Part shown: one piece after another, positions 26,029 to 35,569 of the stretch
Layout: every line of letters begins with the position of its first letter
Position numbering within the stretch: position 1 is the first letter of the stretch
NCBI RefSeq assembly: GCF_900580865.1
Contig: NZ_UTBZ01000140.1
Location: forward strand, 310,001-374,000
DNA: 64,000 nucleotides
Direction: 5' to 3'
Source: Pseudomonas viridiflava
GTDB taxonomy: Bacteria; Pseudomonadota; Gammaproteobacteria; Pseudomonadales; Pseudomonadaceae
The notes under the pieces: generated by a model
Told to the model about the DNA's origin: nothing
Databases searched by the model: none
The model's input: only the letters and a program-made list of their open reading frames with translations
Position numbers and translations under genes: made by a program

Positions 26029-27516
26029 ATGAATTACAGATCAAAGCTGACAAAAACTCTCGCCCTTCTGACGACCATCTTAACTTTGACGTCTTGCGCA
26101 CACGCTTTTCCGGAACCCGCAGAGCCAGTACTTTTAGATAACGCTAACGGGCAAAACAACCATTTAAATGGCATCGGACAGATCATCAAAGGAGACCGAC
26201 GCTATTGCACGGCTTTTCTCATCGACACTCGCGACACTGATAATAAAGCAAACGGCCCGGCTTATATCCTCAGCGCCGGACATTGCGCTTCAATCTGGAT
26301 TGGAACAATTACCGACAAGGCTTATCAGGGACAAATACAGTTCAATTATTTTCAAGACACTCTGGCGGACGCCAAGCGTTACGATATTCAGAAGGTCAAG
26401 TGGGCCAGCCTGGCCGGCACCGATGTTGCGGTCATGCAATTGACCACTTCGCTGCAAGCGGTGATCGACGATGGCATCACCCCACTCAAGATCGCTCACA
26501 CGGCGCCTGACAAACCCGCTCGGGTCAACGTCATCGGCGCGCCTTTGAACGCTCCGGGCCTCAGGCTCTCGTCCTGTACGCAGGAGTCAACCGATGCCAC
26601 GCTCATCAAATCCCTGACCGTCCATACCGATTACCAAAAGCAGGATTGCAAAGGCATCGAACCGGGCTCATCCGGCTCACCGGTCGTGGACACCGCTACA
26701 GGGAAAGTCACCGGTGTCATGTCGGGAACCACCTACGGCATCACCGCAGACGATCTGTGCTTCTGGCATGGACTTTGTGCGAACCCGCCCCGCCAATCCA
26801 TATTGCCGGACCAGGCCAGTCAAAGTTTCCCGATCGACTACCTGATGTCCTGTTTCGCTGACGGCCACTTCAACATGGATGCACCTGCCTGTTCGCTAAA
26901 GCCCGACTTCAACTTCAGAGCCAGAAACAACGCTGACGTTACGCTTTATAAAATGCCTGATATAGACGATGAAAAGGGGCCAGCCTGGAACACCAGGTTT
27001 TCAATGAGCACAAATTACTTTCGATTCAAAACCGTACGCAACGCACGGGCCTGTTACTTGCCAGAACATTACAGCGGCTCGATAAAGACCAGTACCGGTC
27101 TTATCAATGAGTCGATCGGCAGTGAAGCGGGTTTATATTATCTGTGCCTGATGGGTGTCGACTCAGTTGAACAACAACTTATCGAAGGGAAATTACGCAA
27201 TGCACAAATTCTGCCGGCACGCCTGGTTAATCCGGGCGGGATTCGACTACCTGAACCAGCCCCGCAGATCAAACCCGGCACTGAAGATCTGTTGATTGAA
27301 TACCCTGAAAGTACTGATCGCAATATCTGGACGCAGATATACGTTGGGGCCATGGATTCAACGGACTGTGCCGCGATTGATTCCAGAAGCTACAGCAAGA
27401 TCGACGATAGCTTTCTGATACCCAACGATGCCCTGCCACTGACGCTGTGCAGTTACACCATGGACCGCGATTTCAATACTTCGGCCGTGCGTACAGAGAG
27501 ACTGCAAAAACCTTGA
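26029..27516 (+). CDS. Trypsin-like serine protease lipoprotein
   Basis: 495 residues. The N-terminus has a hydrophobic stretch and a lipobox (LTSC, Cys near residue 23), so an envelope lipoprotein is likely. The chymotrypsin-fold triad is readable: His in LSAGHC, Asp in GTDVAVMQL and Ser in GIEPGSSGSPVVD. The C-terminal about 200 residues, with several cysteines, are not recognised and may be a substrate or cell-surface domain. The 5' part and the 250 bases before it are clearly less GC-rich than the neighbours, which suggests acquisition. It stands alone between the binding-protein gene and hisF. Confidence 0.85.
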   Translation: MNYRSKLTKTLALLTTILTLTSCAHAFPEPAEPVLLDNANGQNNHLNGIGQIIKGDRRYCTAFLIDTRDTDNKANGPAYILSAGHCASIWIGTITDKAYQGQIQFNYFQDTLADAKRYDIQKVKWASLAGTDVAVMQLTTSLQAVIDDGITPLKIAHTAPDKPARVNVIGAPLNAPGLRLSSCTQESTDATLIKSLTVHTDYQKQDCKGIEPGSSGSPVVDTATGKVTGVMSGTTYGITADDLCFWHGLCANPPRQSILPDQASQSFPIDYLMSCFADGHFNMDAPACSLKPDFNFRARNNADVTLYKMPDIDDEKGPAWNTRFSMSTNYFRFKTVRNARACYLPEHYSGSIKTSTGLINESIGSEAGLYYLCLMGVDSVEQQLIEGKLRNAQILPARLVNPGGIRLPEPAPQIKPGTEDLLIEYPESTDRNIWTQIYVGAMDSTDCAAIDSRSYSKIDDSFLIPNDALPLTLCSYTMDRDFNTSAVRTERLQKP

Positions 27517-27536
27517 GTCTGTCATGCGTCAGCAAG

Positions 27537-27569
27537 CCGGGCGGTGAACCCTCATGGGGTTTCGCCCGG
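27537..27569. terminator. Hairpin between the protease gene and hisF
   Basis: A 7-bp stem CCGGGCG / CGCCCGG with an inner AACCC-TCAT-GGGTT-type stem lies between the two convergent stops. There is no T tract, so it is only a possible bidirectional terminator. Confidence 0.4.
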
Positions 27570-27590
27570 TAGCGCGCTGACTCAACCCGA

Positions 27591-28361
27591 TCAGCGCATC
27601 ACGATGCCGCGTTTGGCCATGTAGGCCTTGGCTTCCTGCACGGTGTATTCGCCGAAGTGGAAAATACTCGCCGCCAGTACCGCACTGGCGTGGCCTTCGA
27701 GAATGCCGTCAGCCAAGTGCTGCAGATTGCCGACGCCACCAGAAGCGATCACCGGAATACCCAGCGCATCGCTGATAGCCCGGGTCACGCCAAGGTCGAA
27801 GCCGTTTTTCATGCCGTCCTGATCCATGCTGGTCAGCAGGATCTCGCCGGCACCGAGGCCTTCCATTTTCTTCGCCCACTCGACCGCGTCGAGGCCGGTC
27901 GGCTTGCGCCCGCCATGGGTGAAGATTTCCCAGCGCGGGGTCTCGCCGGGGCCGGAGACTTTCTTCGCATCGATGGCGACAACGATGCACTGCGAGCCGA
28001 AATGCTGCGCGGCTTCGCCAACGAATTCCGGGTTGAACACGGCTGCAGTGTTGATCGACACCTTGTCCGCGCCGGCATTCAGCAGGTTACGAATGTCCTG
28101 CACGGTACGCACGCCACCGCCGACGGTCAGCGGGATAAACACCTGGCTGGCCATGCGCTCGACGGTATGCAACGTGGTGTCGCGGCCATCGACGCTGGCG
28201 GTGATGTCGAGAAAGGTAATCTCGTCGGCACCCTGCTCGTCATAACGACGGGCAATTTCCACCGGGTCACCGGCGTCACGGATGTTTTCGAACTTCACAC
28301 CTTTGACGACCCGGCCGTTATCCACGTCCAGGCAAGGGATGATGCGTTTGGCCAGAGCCAT
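27591..28361 (-). CDS. hisF: Imidazole glycerol phosphate synthase, cyclase subunit (HisF)
   Basis: HisF joins PRFAR with ammonia from HisH to give IGP and AICAR. 256 residues with the (beta/alpha)8 signatures IIPCLDVDNGRVVKGVKF (catalytic Asp11), FLDITASVDGRDT, VGGGVRTVQDI, and the phosphate loop IASGGVGNLQHL; the second catalytic Asp lies in LTSMDQDG. Last gene of hisB-hisH-DUF2164-hisA-hisF, 9 bases after hisA. Confidence 0.98.
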   Translation of the reverse strand: MALAKRIIPCLDVDNGRVVKGVKFENIRDAGDPVEIARRYDEQGADEITFLDITASVDGRDTTLHTVERMASQVFIPLTVGGGVRTVQDIRNLLNAGADKVSINTAAVFNPEFVGEAAQHFGSQCIVVAIDAKKVSGPGETPRWEIFTHGGRKPTGLDAVEWAKKMEGLGAGEILLTSMDQDGMKNGFDLGVTRAISDALGIPVIASGGVGNLQHLADGILEGHASAVLAASIFHFGEYTVQEAKAYMAKRGIVMR

Positions 28362-28370
28362 GGTCAGTCC

Positions 28371-29108
28371 TCAGCCTTGGTACGAATCGCAGAAAGCTTG
28401 CGCTTCGGCGACGTCGAGGGTGCCTTCGTAGATCGCCCGGCCGGTAATGGCGCCGATGATGCCCGGCGCCTTGGCGTCGAGCAGCGACTTGATGTCACCC
28501 AGATTGTGGATGCCGCCGGAAGCGATCACCGGGATTCTGGTAGCGGCGGCCAGCGCAGCGGTGAACGGCACGTTGCAGCCTTGCATCATGCCGTCTTTGG
28601 CGATGTCGGTATAAACGATCGAGGACACGCCGTCGGCTTCGAACTGCTTGGCCAGGTCGATGACCTGCACGGTACTGATTTCAGCCCAGCCATCAGTGGC
28701 GACGAAACCGTCTTTGGCATCCAGACCAACGATGATCTTGCCCGGGAACGCGCGGCAGGCTTCAGCGACGAACGCCGGATCTTTTACGGCTTTGGTGCCG
28801 ATGATCACGTAGCTCACGCCAGCCTTGACGTAGTGTTCGATGGTTTCCAGCGAGCGGATGCCGCCGCCGATCTGGATCGGCAGGGTCGGGTAGCGCTTGG
28901 CGATCGCGGTGACCACTTCGCCGTTGACTGGCTGACCTTCGAATGCGCCGTTCAGATCGACCAGATGCAGACGGCGGCAACCGCCCTCCACCCACTTGGC
29001 AGCCATGCTCACCGGGTCATCGGAGAACACTGTGGAATCTTCCATGCGGCCCTGGCGCAGACGTACGCAGGCACCGTCTTTAAGATCGATAGCGGGAATA
29101 ATCAGCAT
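28371..29108 (-). CDS. hisA: ProFAR isomerase (HisA)
   Basis: HisA isomerises ProFAR to PRFAR in histidine synthesis. 245 residues, TIM barrel with MLIIPAIDLKDGACVRLRQG (catalytic Asp8), LHLVDLNGAFEG, IGGGIRSLE, VYTDIAKDGMMQG (second Asp) and IASGGIHNLGDI. It is separated from the upstream DUF2164 gene by a roughly 100-base repeat-rich spacer. Confidence 0.98.
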   Translation of the reverse strand: MLIIPAIDLKDGACVRLRQGRMEDSTVFSDDPVSMAAKWVEGGCRRLHLVDLNGAFEGQPVNGEVVTAIAKRYPTLPIQIGGGIRSLETIEHYVKAGVSYVIIGTKAVKDPAFVAEACRAFPGKIIVGLDAKDGFVATDGWAEISTVQVIDLAKQFEADGVSSIVYTDIAKDGMMQGCNVPFTAALAAATRIPVIASGGIHNLGDIKSLLDAKAPGIIGAITGRAIYEGTLDVAEAQAFCDSYQG

Positions 29109-29124
29109 GCTTTTTCCTTCGTCA

Positions 29125-29209
29125 AAAGAGCGGCAAGCTGCAAGCGACTAGCTGCGAGCATGCGGTGTACCAGTTCTTGCAGCTTGAAGCTTGCGGCTTG
29201 CAGCTGCTC
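29125..29209. repeat. AGCTTGCAGC-type intergenic repeat inside the his operon
   Basis: The spacer between the DUF2164 gene and hisA is made of repeated, partly palindromic GCAAGCTGCAAGC and TTGCAGCTTGAAGCTTGCGG units that can fold on themselves. I read it as a small dispersed repeat; nothing coding is seen. Confidence 0.55.
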
Positions 29210-29470
29210 CTAATTTTTTTCGAGCGCCCACAGGTCGCTTTCGATGCTTTCAAACCGCTCTTTGAGGTGGGTCTGCACATCGAAAATCGCCCTGTTGTAA
29301 TAGTGCGGAGCAATTTCGCGAGTAAACAGCTCAAGAATTTCCGCCGCCTCGAACGAACCGAGGTCCAGTTCAAAACGGTCCTCCATGAACCGCTGAATCT
29401 TGCGATTGGCCTCGTTTTCCTGTTCGGGAGTGAGGGTCAGAATCGGCGGCTTGGACTTCTTGGCAGCCAT
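29210..29470 (-). CDS. DUF2164 family protein
   Basis: 86 residues, cytoplasmic, mainly helical: LTPEQENEANRKIQRFMED, then FEAAEILELFTREIAPHYYNRAI and VQTHLKERFESIESDLWALE. Members of this small family are of unknown function. The ATG abuts the hisH stop directly, so it is translated with the histidine genes, a placement that I recall in other pseudomonads. Confidence 0.88.
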   Translation of the reverse strand: MAAKKSKPPILTLTPEQENEANRKIQRFMEDRFELDLGSFEAAEILELFTREIAPHYYNRAIFDVQTHLKERFESIESDLWALEKN

Positions 29471-30109
29471 TTACCAGCGACCGTCCCACGCGGCGAAGTT
29501 CTGCAGCAATTGCAGGCCATGGGTATGGCTCTTCTCCGGGTGGAACTGCACGGCAAAACGCGAGCCGTCGGCCAGCGCTGCAGCGAAATCGACACCGTAG
29601 TGACCGCCACCAACCACCTGCCGCGCGTTGGCGGCGGCAATGTAGTAGCTGTGCACGAAGTAGAAACGCGCCATGTCCGGAATGTCATGCCACAGCGGGT
29701 GGCTGACCTTCTGCTTCACCTCGTTCCAGCCCATGTGCGGGACTTTCAGGTGTTCGCCGTCTTCATGCAGGTCTTTGCCGAAGAACTTCACCGCACCCGG
29801 GAACAGGCCGATGCAGTCGACGCCGTCGTTCTCTTCACTGGTGTCGAGCAAGGCTTGCATGCCGACACAGATACCAAGAAACGGACGGTCCTGACTGACT
29901 TCACGCACCAGCGAATCGAAGCCGAGGCGACGGATCTCCGCCATGCAATCGCGAATCGCGCCAACGCCCGGAAACACGACGCGGTCAGCTTCGCGAATCA
30001 CGTTGGCATCGCTGGTGATCAGCACCTTGCCGGCGCCGACATGCTCGAGGGCCTTGGCCACCGAGTGCAGGTTGCCCATGCCGTAATCGATAACTGCAAC
30101 CGTCTGCAT
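29471..30109 (-). CDS. hisH: Imidazole glycerol phosphate synthase, glutaminase subunit (HisH)
   Basis: HisH hydrolyses glutamine and channels ammonia to HisF. 212 residues with the class I amidotransferase features IDYGMGNLHSVAKAL, the nucleophile in FLGICVGMQALL, and the His-Glu pair in GVQFHPE-like form (FAVQFHPEKSHTHGLQLL). The start codon shares one base with the hisB stop. Confidence 0.97.
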   Translation of the reverse strand: MQTVAVIDYGMGNLHSVAKALEHVGAGKVLITSDANVIREADRVVFPGVGAIRDCMAEIRRLGFDSLVREVSQDRPFLGICVGMQALLDTSEENDGVDCIGLFPGAVKFFGKDLHEDGEHLKVPHMGWNEVKQKVSHPLWHDIPDMARFYFVHSYYIAAANARQVVGGGHYGVDFAAALADGSRFAVQFHPEKSHTHGLQLLQNFAAWDGRW

Positions 30110-30702
30110 TACAGAACGCCTTTGGTCGATGGCATTTGCCCGGCCATGCGCTCATCCAGCTCAACAGCCATGCGCAGCGCGCGGCCGAAAGCCTTGAACA
30201 CGGTTTCGATCTGGTGGTGCGTGTTGGTGCCACGCAGGTTGTCGATGTGCAGGCTGACCAGCGCGTGGTTGACGAAGCCCTGGAAGAATTCCTGGAACAG
30301 GTCAACGTCGAAGCCGCCAACGGTAGCGCGGGTGTACGGCACGTGCATCTGCAGGCCTGGACGCCCCGAGAAATCGATCACCACGCGCGACAGCGCTTCA
30401 TCGAGCGGCACGTAGGCATGACCGTAGCGACGGATGCCTTTTTTATCGCCGATGGCTTTGGCAAACGCCTGGCCGAGGGTGATACCGACGTCCTCCACCG
30501 TATGGTGGTCGTCGATATGCAGATCGCCCTTGCATTCAATATCCAGGTCGATCAACCCGTGACGGGCGATCTGATCCAGCATGTGCTCAAGAAAAGGAAC
30601 ACCGATATCGAATCGGGCCTTTCCGGTGCCATCAAGGTTGATCGAGGCTTTGATCTGGGTTTCCAGAGTGTCGCGCTCGACAGACGCCTTACGTTCGGCC
30701 AT
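30109..30702 (-). CDS. hisB: Imidazoleglycerol-phosphate dehydratase (HisB)
   Basis: Dehydrates IGP to imidazole-acetol phosphate. The 197-residue monofunctional form has the two metal-binding His clusters DDHHTVEDVG and THHQIETVFKAFGRAL, plus DIGVPFLEHMLDQIARHG. ATG at 30702 is chosen over the adjacent GTG at 30705 because GGAG lies six bases in front. First gene of the his group in this window; hisI and hisE are not present. Confidence 0.97.
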   Translation of the reverse strand: MAERKASVERDTLETQIKASINLDGTGKARFDIGVPFLEHMLDQIARHGLIDLDIECKGDLHIDDHHTVEDVGITLGQAFAKAIGDKKGIRRYGHAYVPLDEALSRVVIDFSGRPGLQMHVPYTRATVGGFDVDLFQEFFQGFVNHALVSLHIDNLRGTNTHHQIETVFKAFGRALRMAVELDERMAGQMPSTKGVL

Positions 30703-30859
30703 CACCAGCTCCGCAAAATCATTGGGCGAAAAAGGCAGCCATTATAGGCACGCGAGGCGCAAACAGAAACACGAGAGGTGAGATGGCTGACGGATAGAAC
30801 GCCCGGCTGTCGCGGGTAGACATGTCCATACAAGCCATTACAGGCACACCAAAAACAAA

Positions 30860-30949
30860 TGTGGGAGCGAGCTTGCTCGCGAATGCGGTGGGTCAGCCAA
30901 CACTTATGCCGACTGACAGTCCGTCTTCGCGAGCAGGCTCGCTCCCACA
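30860..30949. repeat. REP pair (copy 3)
   Basis: TGTGGGAGCGAGCTTGCTCG and an inverted copy ending at 30949, between hisB and the OFA transporter gene. Confidence 0.93.
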
Positions 30950-30975
30950 GGTTCGGTGTTTATGCAGCTAACACC

Positions 30976-32640
30976 TTAGTGAAACAGTACCGCCGTCTTC
31001 TGCAGGGTCACCCACACACCCCACGCCAACGGAAGACCCACCACCAGCCACGCAGCGATCGCCAGCGGCTTGCTGCCCGGTGCGGCTTTCCACTCCAGAA
31101 CCGTGCTGGCATCAGCACCTTTGTCGTGACCCAGCGCCTGTTCGGCAGCCAGTTCAGCGTCGGTCATGAAGTATTTGTCGGCAACCGGACGGACCATCAG
31201 GTTGCACAGGAAGCCCAGCACCAGCAGGCCGGCGAGGATGTACAGGGTGATGTCGTAAGCGGCAGCGCGTTCAACGCCGATGCTCAACTGATACTCACGC
31301 AGGTAGTTCACCAACACCGGACCGAGCACGCCCGCCGCAGCCCAGGCCGTCAGCAGACGACCGTGAATCGCGCCGACCATTTGCGTACCGAACAGGTCAG
31401 CCAGATACGCCGGAACCGTGGCAAAACCACCGCCGTACATCGACAGAATGATGCAGAACGCCGCTACGAAAAGCGCAACGTTGCCCAAGTGACCCATGTT
31501 CGGAATCAGCGCGTACAGGGCAAAACCCAGGGCGAAGAACACGAAGTAGGTGTTTTTGCGGCCCAGATAATCCGAGAACGAAGCCCAGAAGAAGCGGCCA
31601 CCAATGTTGAACAGGCTCAGCAGACCGGTGAAACCGGCAGCAATCGCCGCGATCGAAGTCAGTTGCCCAGCATCGAGCTGACCAAACGGCACATCAACAC
31701 CCAGCAACTTGCCGCCGAAGACTTCCTGCAGCAGTGGCGAAGCCATACCGAGGATGCCGATACCGGCCGACACGTTCAGGCACAGCACCAGCCAGACCAG
31801 ACGGAATTGCGGGGTTTTCCACGCCACATTCACGTGTACGTGACGATTGGTGATCATCGCGTTCGCGGCTTTCTTCGCCGGCGCCGTCCAGCCTTCAGGT
31901 TTCCAGCCGGTTGGCGGAACACGGTAAGCCAGAGCACCACCGATCATGAACACAAAGTAGATCGCGGCCATGGCCACGAAGCTCTGCCAGACGCCAACAC
32001 CTTCAGCCGAGCCAAAGTGACTCATCAGCGCAGTTGCCAGTGGTGCGCCGACCATCGCGCCGCCACCGAAGCCCATGATTGCCATGCCGGTGGCCATGCC
32101 GCGCTTGTCCGGGAACCACTTGATCAGGGTCGATACTGGCGAGATATAGCCCAGACCCAGACCGATACCGCCAATCACGCCAGAGCCGATCCACATCAGC
32201 CAGATCTGGTGGGTATAAATACCCAGCGCCGAGATCAGCAGACCGCCGCACCAGCACAATGCCGATACCACGCCAGCCTTGCGAGGGCCTGCGTGTTCCA
32301 GCCAGCCACCCCAGATCGCTGCCGAGCAGCCGAGGAAGATGAAGAACAGCGTGTAGATCCAGCCGAGCATGGAGATCGGCCAGTCGCATTGCGACGAAAA
32401 TACCTGTGCGATGAAGCTCATGTCCGGTGCACAAGCCACTGGAGCAGTAACGCCCAGCGCCTTGGACAGCGGCAACCAGAACACCGAGAAGCCGTAGGCC
32501 ATGCCGATGCACAGGTGGATGGCCAGAGCGGCCGGTGGGACTAGCCAGCGGTTGAAACCGGGCTTGGCGATGATGCGTTCCTTGGACAGGAACGCAGGCT
32601 GGTCGGCGCGAAGGCCGTCCGCCGTGATGCTCGTGCTCAT
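30976..32640 (-). CDS. OFA-family MFS transporter (oxalate/formate-antiporter type)
   Basis: 554 residues with about twelve membrane segments. Family marks are LCIGMAYGFSVFWLPLSKALG at TM1, GSGVIGGIGLGLGYISPVSTLIKWFPDKRGMATG between TM4 and TM5, and RFFWASFSDYLGRKNTYF in the central loop. A large insert around residues 90-115 includes IAQVFSSQCDWPISMLGWIY. The substrate is probably a small carboxylate but cannot be read from sequence. The ATG at 32640 has GGGGG seven bases upstream. Monocistronic, with a REP pair behind it. Confidence 0.88.
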   Translation of the reverse strand: MSTSITADGLRADQPAFLSKERIIAKPGFNRWLVPPAALAIHLCIGMAYGFSVFWLPLSKALGVTAPVACAPDMSFIAQVFSSQCDWPISMLGWIYTLFFIFLGCSAAIWGGWLEHAGPRKAGVVSALCWCGGLLISALGIYTHQIWLMWIGSGVIGGIGLGLGYISPVSTLIKWFPDKRGMATGMAIMGFGGGAMVGAPLATALMSHFGSAEGVGVWQSFVAMAAIYFVFMIGGALAYRVPPTGWKPEGWTAPAKKAANAMITNRHVHVNVAWKTPQFRLVWLVLCLNVSAGIGILGMASPLLQEVFGGKLLGVDVPFGQLDAGQLTSIAAIAAGFTGLLSLFNIGGRFFWASFSDYLGRKNTYFVFFALGFALYALIPNMGHLGNVALFVAAFCIILSMYGGGFATVPAYLADLFGTQMVGAIHGRLLTAWAAAGVLGPVLVNYLREYQLSIGVERAAAYDITLYILAGLLVLGFLCNLMVRPVADKYFMTDAELAAEQALGHDKGADASTVLEWKAAPGSKPLAIAAWLVVGLPLAWGVWVTLQKTAVLFH

Positions 32641-32863
32641 TGTGTATCCCCCAATTATTAGTATGGTTCGCCAGCCACTGTTCACCCCCGGCCTTTATGC
32701 ACGCAGGCATGACCGTTTTTTTGGGTGAAGCTCCTTGAAGGCGCGACGTTAAGTCGCAGAAGGACGGACGAACGGGCGAAGGTTACCATTTGCACGTGAC
32801 AGAAAAACCAAACTGATATCACCTTTTTTCTGTCATCTGTTCTCGTACCACCAGGAAAACGCC

Positions 32864-33268
32864 ATGCCGATCATTGTCCAAGCCTTGAAAGACGCCAGTT
32901 ATCAGGATCAACAGGATCTGCAGAAGATCTATCGCGACGCCCCTGAATGGCTGTTGGCTCCGTATTCCGGGGAGGCAGGGCTGATCGAAAGCGCCCTCGC
33001 GGACGGTAGTTTTATTGCCGGACGTTTCAACGACCGCCTGCTCGGTGCCGGCATTCTGCAAAGGCACCACGACGTCTGGTACTTGTCCCATTTATGCGTA
33101 AGAAAAGTTACCCGTCGCCGTGGAGTTGCCGAACGGCTGGTGAACCAAGCGCAGAAAATGGCGTCGCAAGCGGGTGCCGAACTGCGTCTGCTGGCACCTG
33201 CCGGGCATCTTGAGGCTCAGGCACTTGCCGCCAGGTTGCAGGTACCGCTGGATGTCCTGGCAACATGA
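32864..33268 (+). CDS. PanZ-like GNAT protein (acetyl-CoA sensor)
   Basis: 134 residues with a compact GNAT fold; the acetyl-CoA loop reads VTRRRGVAERLV. The N-terminal part (EWLLAPYSGEAGLIESALADG) resembles PanZ/PanM, the protein that binds acetyl-CoA and matures or inhibits aspartate decarboxylase PanD. No panD is nearby, so assignment rests on similarity that I recognise by eye. It diverges from the OFA transporter. Confidence 0.7.
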   Translation: MPIIVQALKDASYQDQQDLQKIYRDAPEWLLAPYSGEAGLIESALADGSFIAGRFNDRLLGAGILQRHHDVWYLSHLCVRKVTRRRGVAERLVNQAQKMASQAGAELRLLAPAGHLEAQALAARLQVPLDVLAT

Positions 33269-33346
33269 CGTCACAGCGAACCGGTTGGTTGCGGCGCTAT
33301 ACTCCCCGGCTAAATTACGAATTCGACTAACTACAAGGACTCGCCC

Positions 33347-35569
33347 ATGAAAGCGTTCGGCAAAATCCTGGGTCTGGTACTTCTCGGGCTGTTGCTGATC
33401 ATCGTGGCGGCAGGCTTTGCCCTGACCCACCTCTTCGATCCCAACGACTACAAAGACGAGATCCGCCAGATAGCCCGCGACAAGGCCCACATCGAGCTGA
33501 CGCTCAATGGCGATATCGGCTGGAGTCTGTTCCCGTGGCTCGGCCTGGAATTGCACGAAGCCAGCGTCGCCACCCTGGCCAAACCTGCCGAACCGTTTGC
33601 CGACCTGCAAATGCTTGGTCTGTCCGTACGCGTGCTGCCGCTGCTACGCCGCGAAGTGCAGATGAGCGATGTGCGCGTCGAAGGCCTGAACCTGCGCCTG
33701 AACCGCGACAAGGACGGTCACGGCAACTGGGAAGACATCGGCAAGGTGCCGGCCGCTGCGGGCGCGACACCTTCTGCGGCGCCCGGCGAAGTGGTTGCCG
33801 AAACGCCTGCACAGCCGGAAAAACAGGCGCAACCGATCCGCCTCGACATCGACAGCCTGACCGTCAACAACGCCCGCGTTGAGTACAACGACGAGCTGAC
33901 CGGCAAGCAGTTCAGCGCCGAAAGCATTCAGCTGAGTACAGGTCCAGTACACGATTCGACCAACATCCCGGTGAAAGCCACCGCATTCCTTGGCACCAAT
34001 CAGCCAGTTCTGCGTGTGCGCACCGAGCTGAGCGGTGAACTGCGCTTCGAGCGCGCCTTGCAGCGCTATAAATTTGAAGACCTGAAGCTGTCCGGTGAAC
34101 TGGCCGGCGATCCGCTGCAAGGCAAGACCATGACTTTCTCCGCTCAAGGCCAATTGTTGCTGGATAAAGCTGCGAACGTCGCCGAATGGACGGGTATCAA
34201 GATCTCCGCCAACCAGTTACGCGCATTGGGCGAACTGAAGGCCAACGACCTCGACAAAACCCCGCAGATCACCGGCGGCATCTCCATCGCCCAGTTCGAC
34301 CTGGCGAAATTTGTCGACAGCATCGGCCAGAAACTGCCGGCCATGGCCGAAGGCAGCCTGAGCAAAGTCGAACTGGTCAGCCGCGTTGCAGCGACCCCAA
34401 GCAGCATCGCTTTCGACAACATCAACCTGAAACTCGACGACAGCAGCTTCAGCGGCCGCATCGCCGTCGAGGATTTTGCCAAGCAATCGCTGCGGGCGAT
34501 CCTCAAGGCCGACACCTTCAATGTCGACCGCTACCTGCCGCCGAAATCGGCGCAAGCCAACAGCGCCACGCAGGTGCGTCAGGCCGAAGTTGCCAGCACT
34601 GAAGCCGATGCCATGGCCGGGGCCGGCTCCACGCCGCTGCCGGACAAGCCGAGCAAAACCGCCTGGAGCACCGAGCGCCTGTTGCCGGTTGAACGCTTGG
34701 CCAAACTCGACGTCGATGCCGATCTGACCTTTGGCCAACTGACCCTCGACAAACTGCCGATCCAGAACGCAGCGCTCAAGGCCACCGGTCAGGGCGGTCT
34801 GTTGACCCTGACCAACCTGAGCGGCGAGTTGTACAACGGCGGTTTCGCCGCCAATGGCACCCTCGATGTGCGCCCGAGCGCGCCTGTACTCAACCTGCAG
34901 ACCAAACTCAATCGCGTGCCTGTAGAAAAAATCCTCGAGAGCCAGGGCAAGAACCCGCCGGTCAAAGGTCTGGTGACCCTGACCAGCAACGTGACCGGCA
35001 GTGGCAACAGCCAGCAGGCGCTGATCGACACGCTCAACGGCAACGCCAGTTTCGTGATCAACAACGGCGTGCTGCTCAACGCCAACCTTGAGCAGCAACT
35101 GTGCAAAGGCATCGCCACCCTCAACCGCAAAACCCTCAGCGGCGAGCCGCGGGGCAAGGACACGCCATTCCAGGAACTCAAGGGCAACCTGACTTTCCGT
35201 AACGGCATTGCCAGCAATCCGGACCTGAAAGTGCGCATCCCCGGCATGACCGTCAACGGTGACGGCGATATCGACCTGCGCGTGCTCGGCATGGACTACC
35301 GCGTCGGCATCATCGTTGAAGGCGACACCAGCGCCATGCCGGATCCAGCCTGTCAGGTCGGCGAAAAATTCGTCGGTGTCGAATGGCCGCTGCGCTGCCG
35401 TGGCCCGCTGGAGCTGGGCGCCAAAGCCTGCCGCGTCGACAATGATCGCCTCGGTCAGGTCGCGACCAAACTGGCCGGTGACAAGCTCAGTGAAAAAATC
35501 GACGAAAAACTCGGTGACAAGGTCAGCCCGGAATTGAAAAACGCATTGAAGGGGCTGTTCAAGCGATGA
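33347..35569 (+). CDS. AsmA-family envelope protein
   Basis: 740 residues: one N-terminal membrane anchor (ILGLVLLGLLLIIVAAGFALTHLF), the AsmA N-domain with FDPNDYKDEIRQIARDKAHIEL and GDIGWSLFPWLGLELHEASV, a Pro/Ala/Gln-rich linker (about 135-165), and the C-terminal AsmA_2 domain (GFAANGTLDVR, VTGSGNSQQALIDTLNG). AsmA-like proteins form bridge-like lipid-transport structures across the periplasm. The stop overlaps the mutY start (ATGA). Confidence 0.93.
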   Translation: MKAFGKILGLVLLGLLLIIVAAGFALTHLFDPNDYKDEIRQIARDKAHIELTLNGDIGWSLFPWLGLELHEASVATLAKPAEPFADLQMLGLSVRVLPLLRREVQMSDVRVEGLNLRLNRDKDGHGNWEDIGKVPAAAGATPSAAPGEVVAETPAQPEKQAQPIRLDIDSLTVNNARVEYNDELTGKQFSAESIQLSTGPVHDSTNIPVKATAFLGTNQPVLRVRTELSGELRFERALQRYKFEDLKLSGELAGDPLQGKTMTFSAQGQLLLDKAANVAEWTGIKISANQLRALGELKANDLDKTPQITGGISIAQFDLAKFVDSIGQKLPAMAEGSLSKVELVSRVAATPSSIAFDNINLKLDDSSFSGRIAVEDFAKQSLRAILKADTFNVDRYLPPKSAQANSATQVRQAEVASTEADAMAGAGSTPLPDKPSKTAWSTERLLPVERLAKLDVDADLTFGQLTLDKLPIQNAALKATGQGGLLTLTNLSGELYNGGFAANGTLDVRPSAPVLNLQTKLNRVPVEKILESQGKNPPVKGLVTLTSNVTGSGNSQQALIDTLNGNASFVINNGVLLNANLEQQLCKGIATLNRKTLSGEPRGKDTPFQELKGNLTFRNGIASNPDLKVRIPGMTVNGDGDIDLRVLGMDYRVGIIVEGDTSAMPDPACQVGEKFVGVEWPLRCRGPLELGAKACRVDNDRLGQVATKLAGDKLSEKIDEKLGDKVSPELKNALKGLFKR

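Noticed and set aside
30859..32544. 561-codon open frame antisense to the OFA transporter
   Set aside because: Begins inside a REP pair and translates to His/Gln/Arg-rich sequence; the opposite strand has twelve clear membrane segments.
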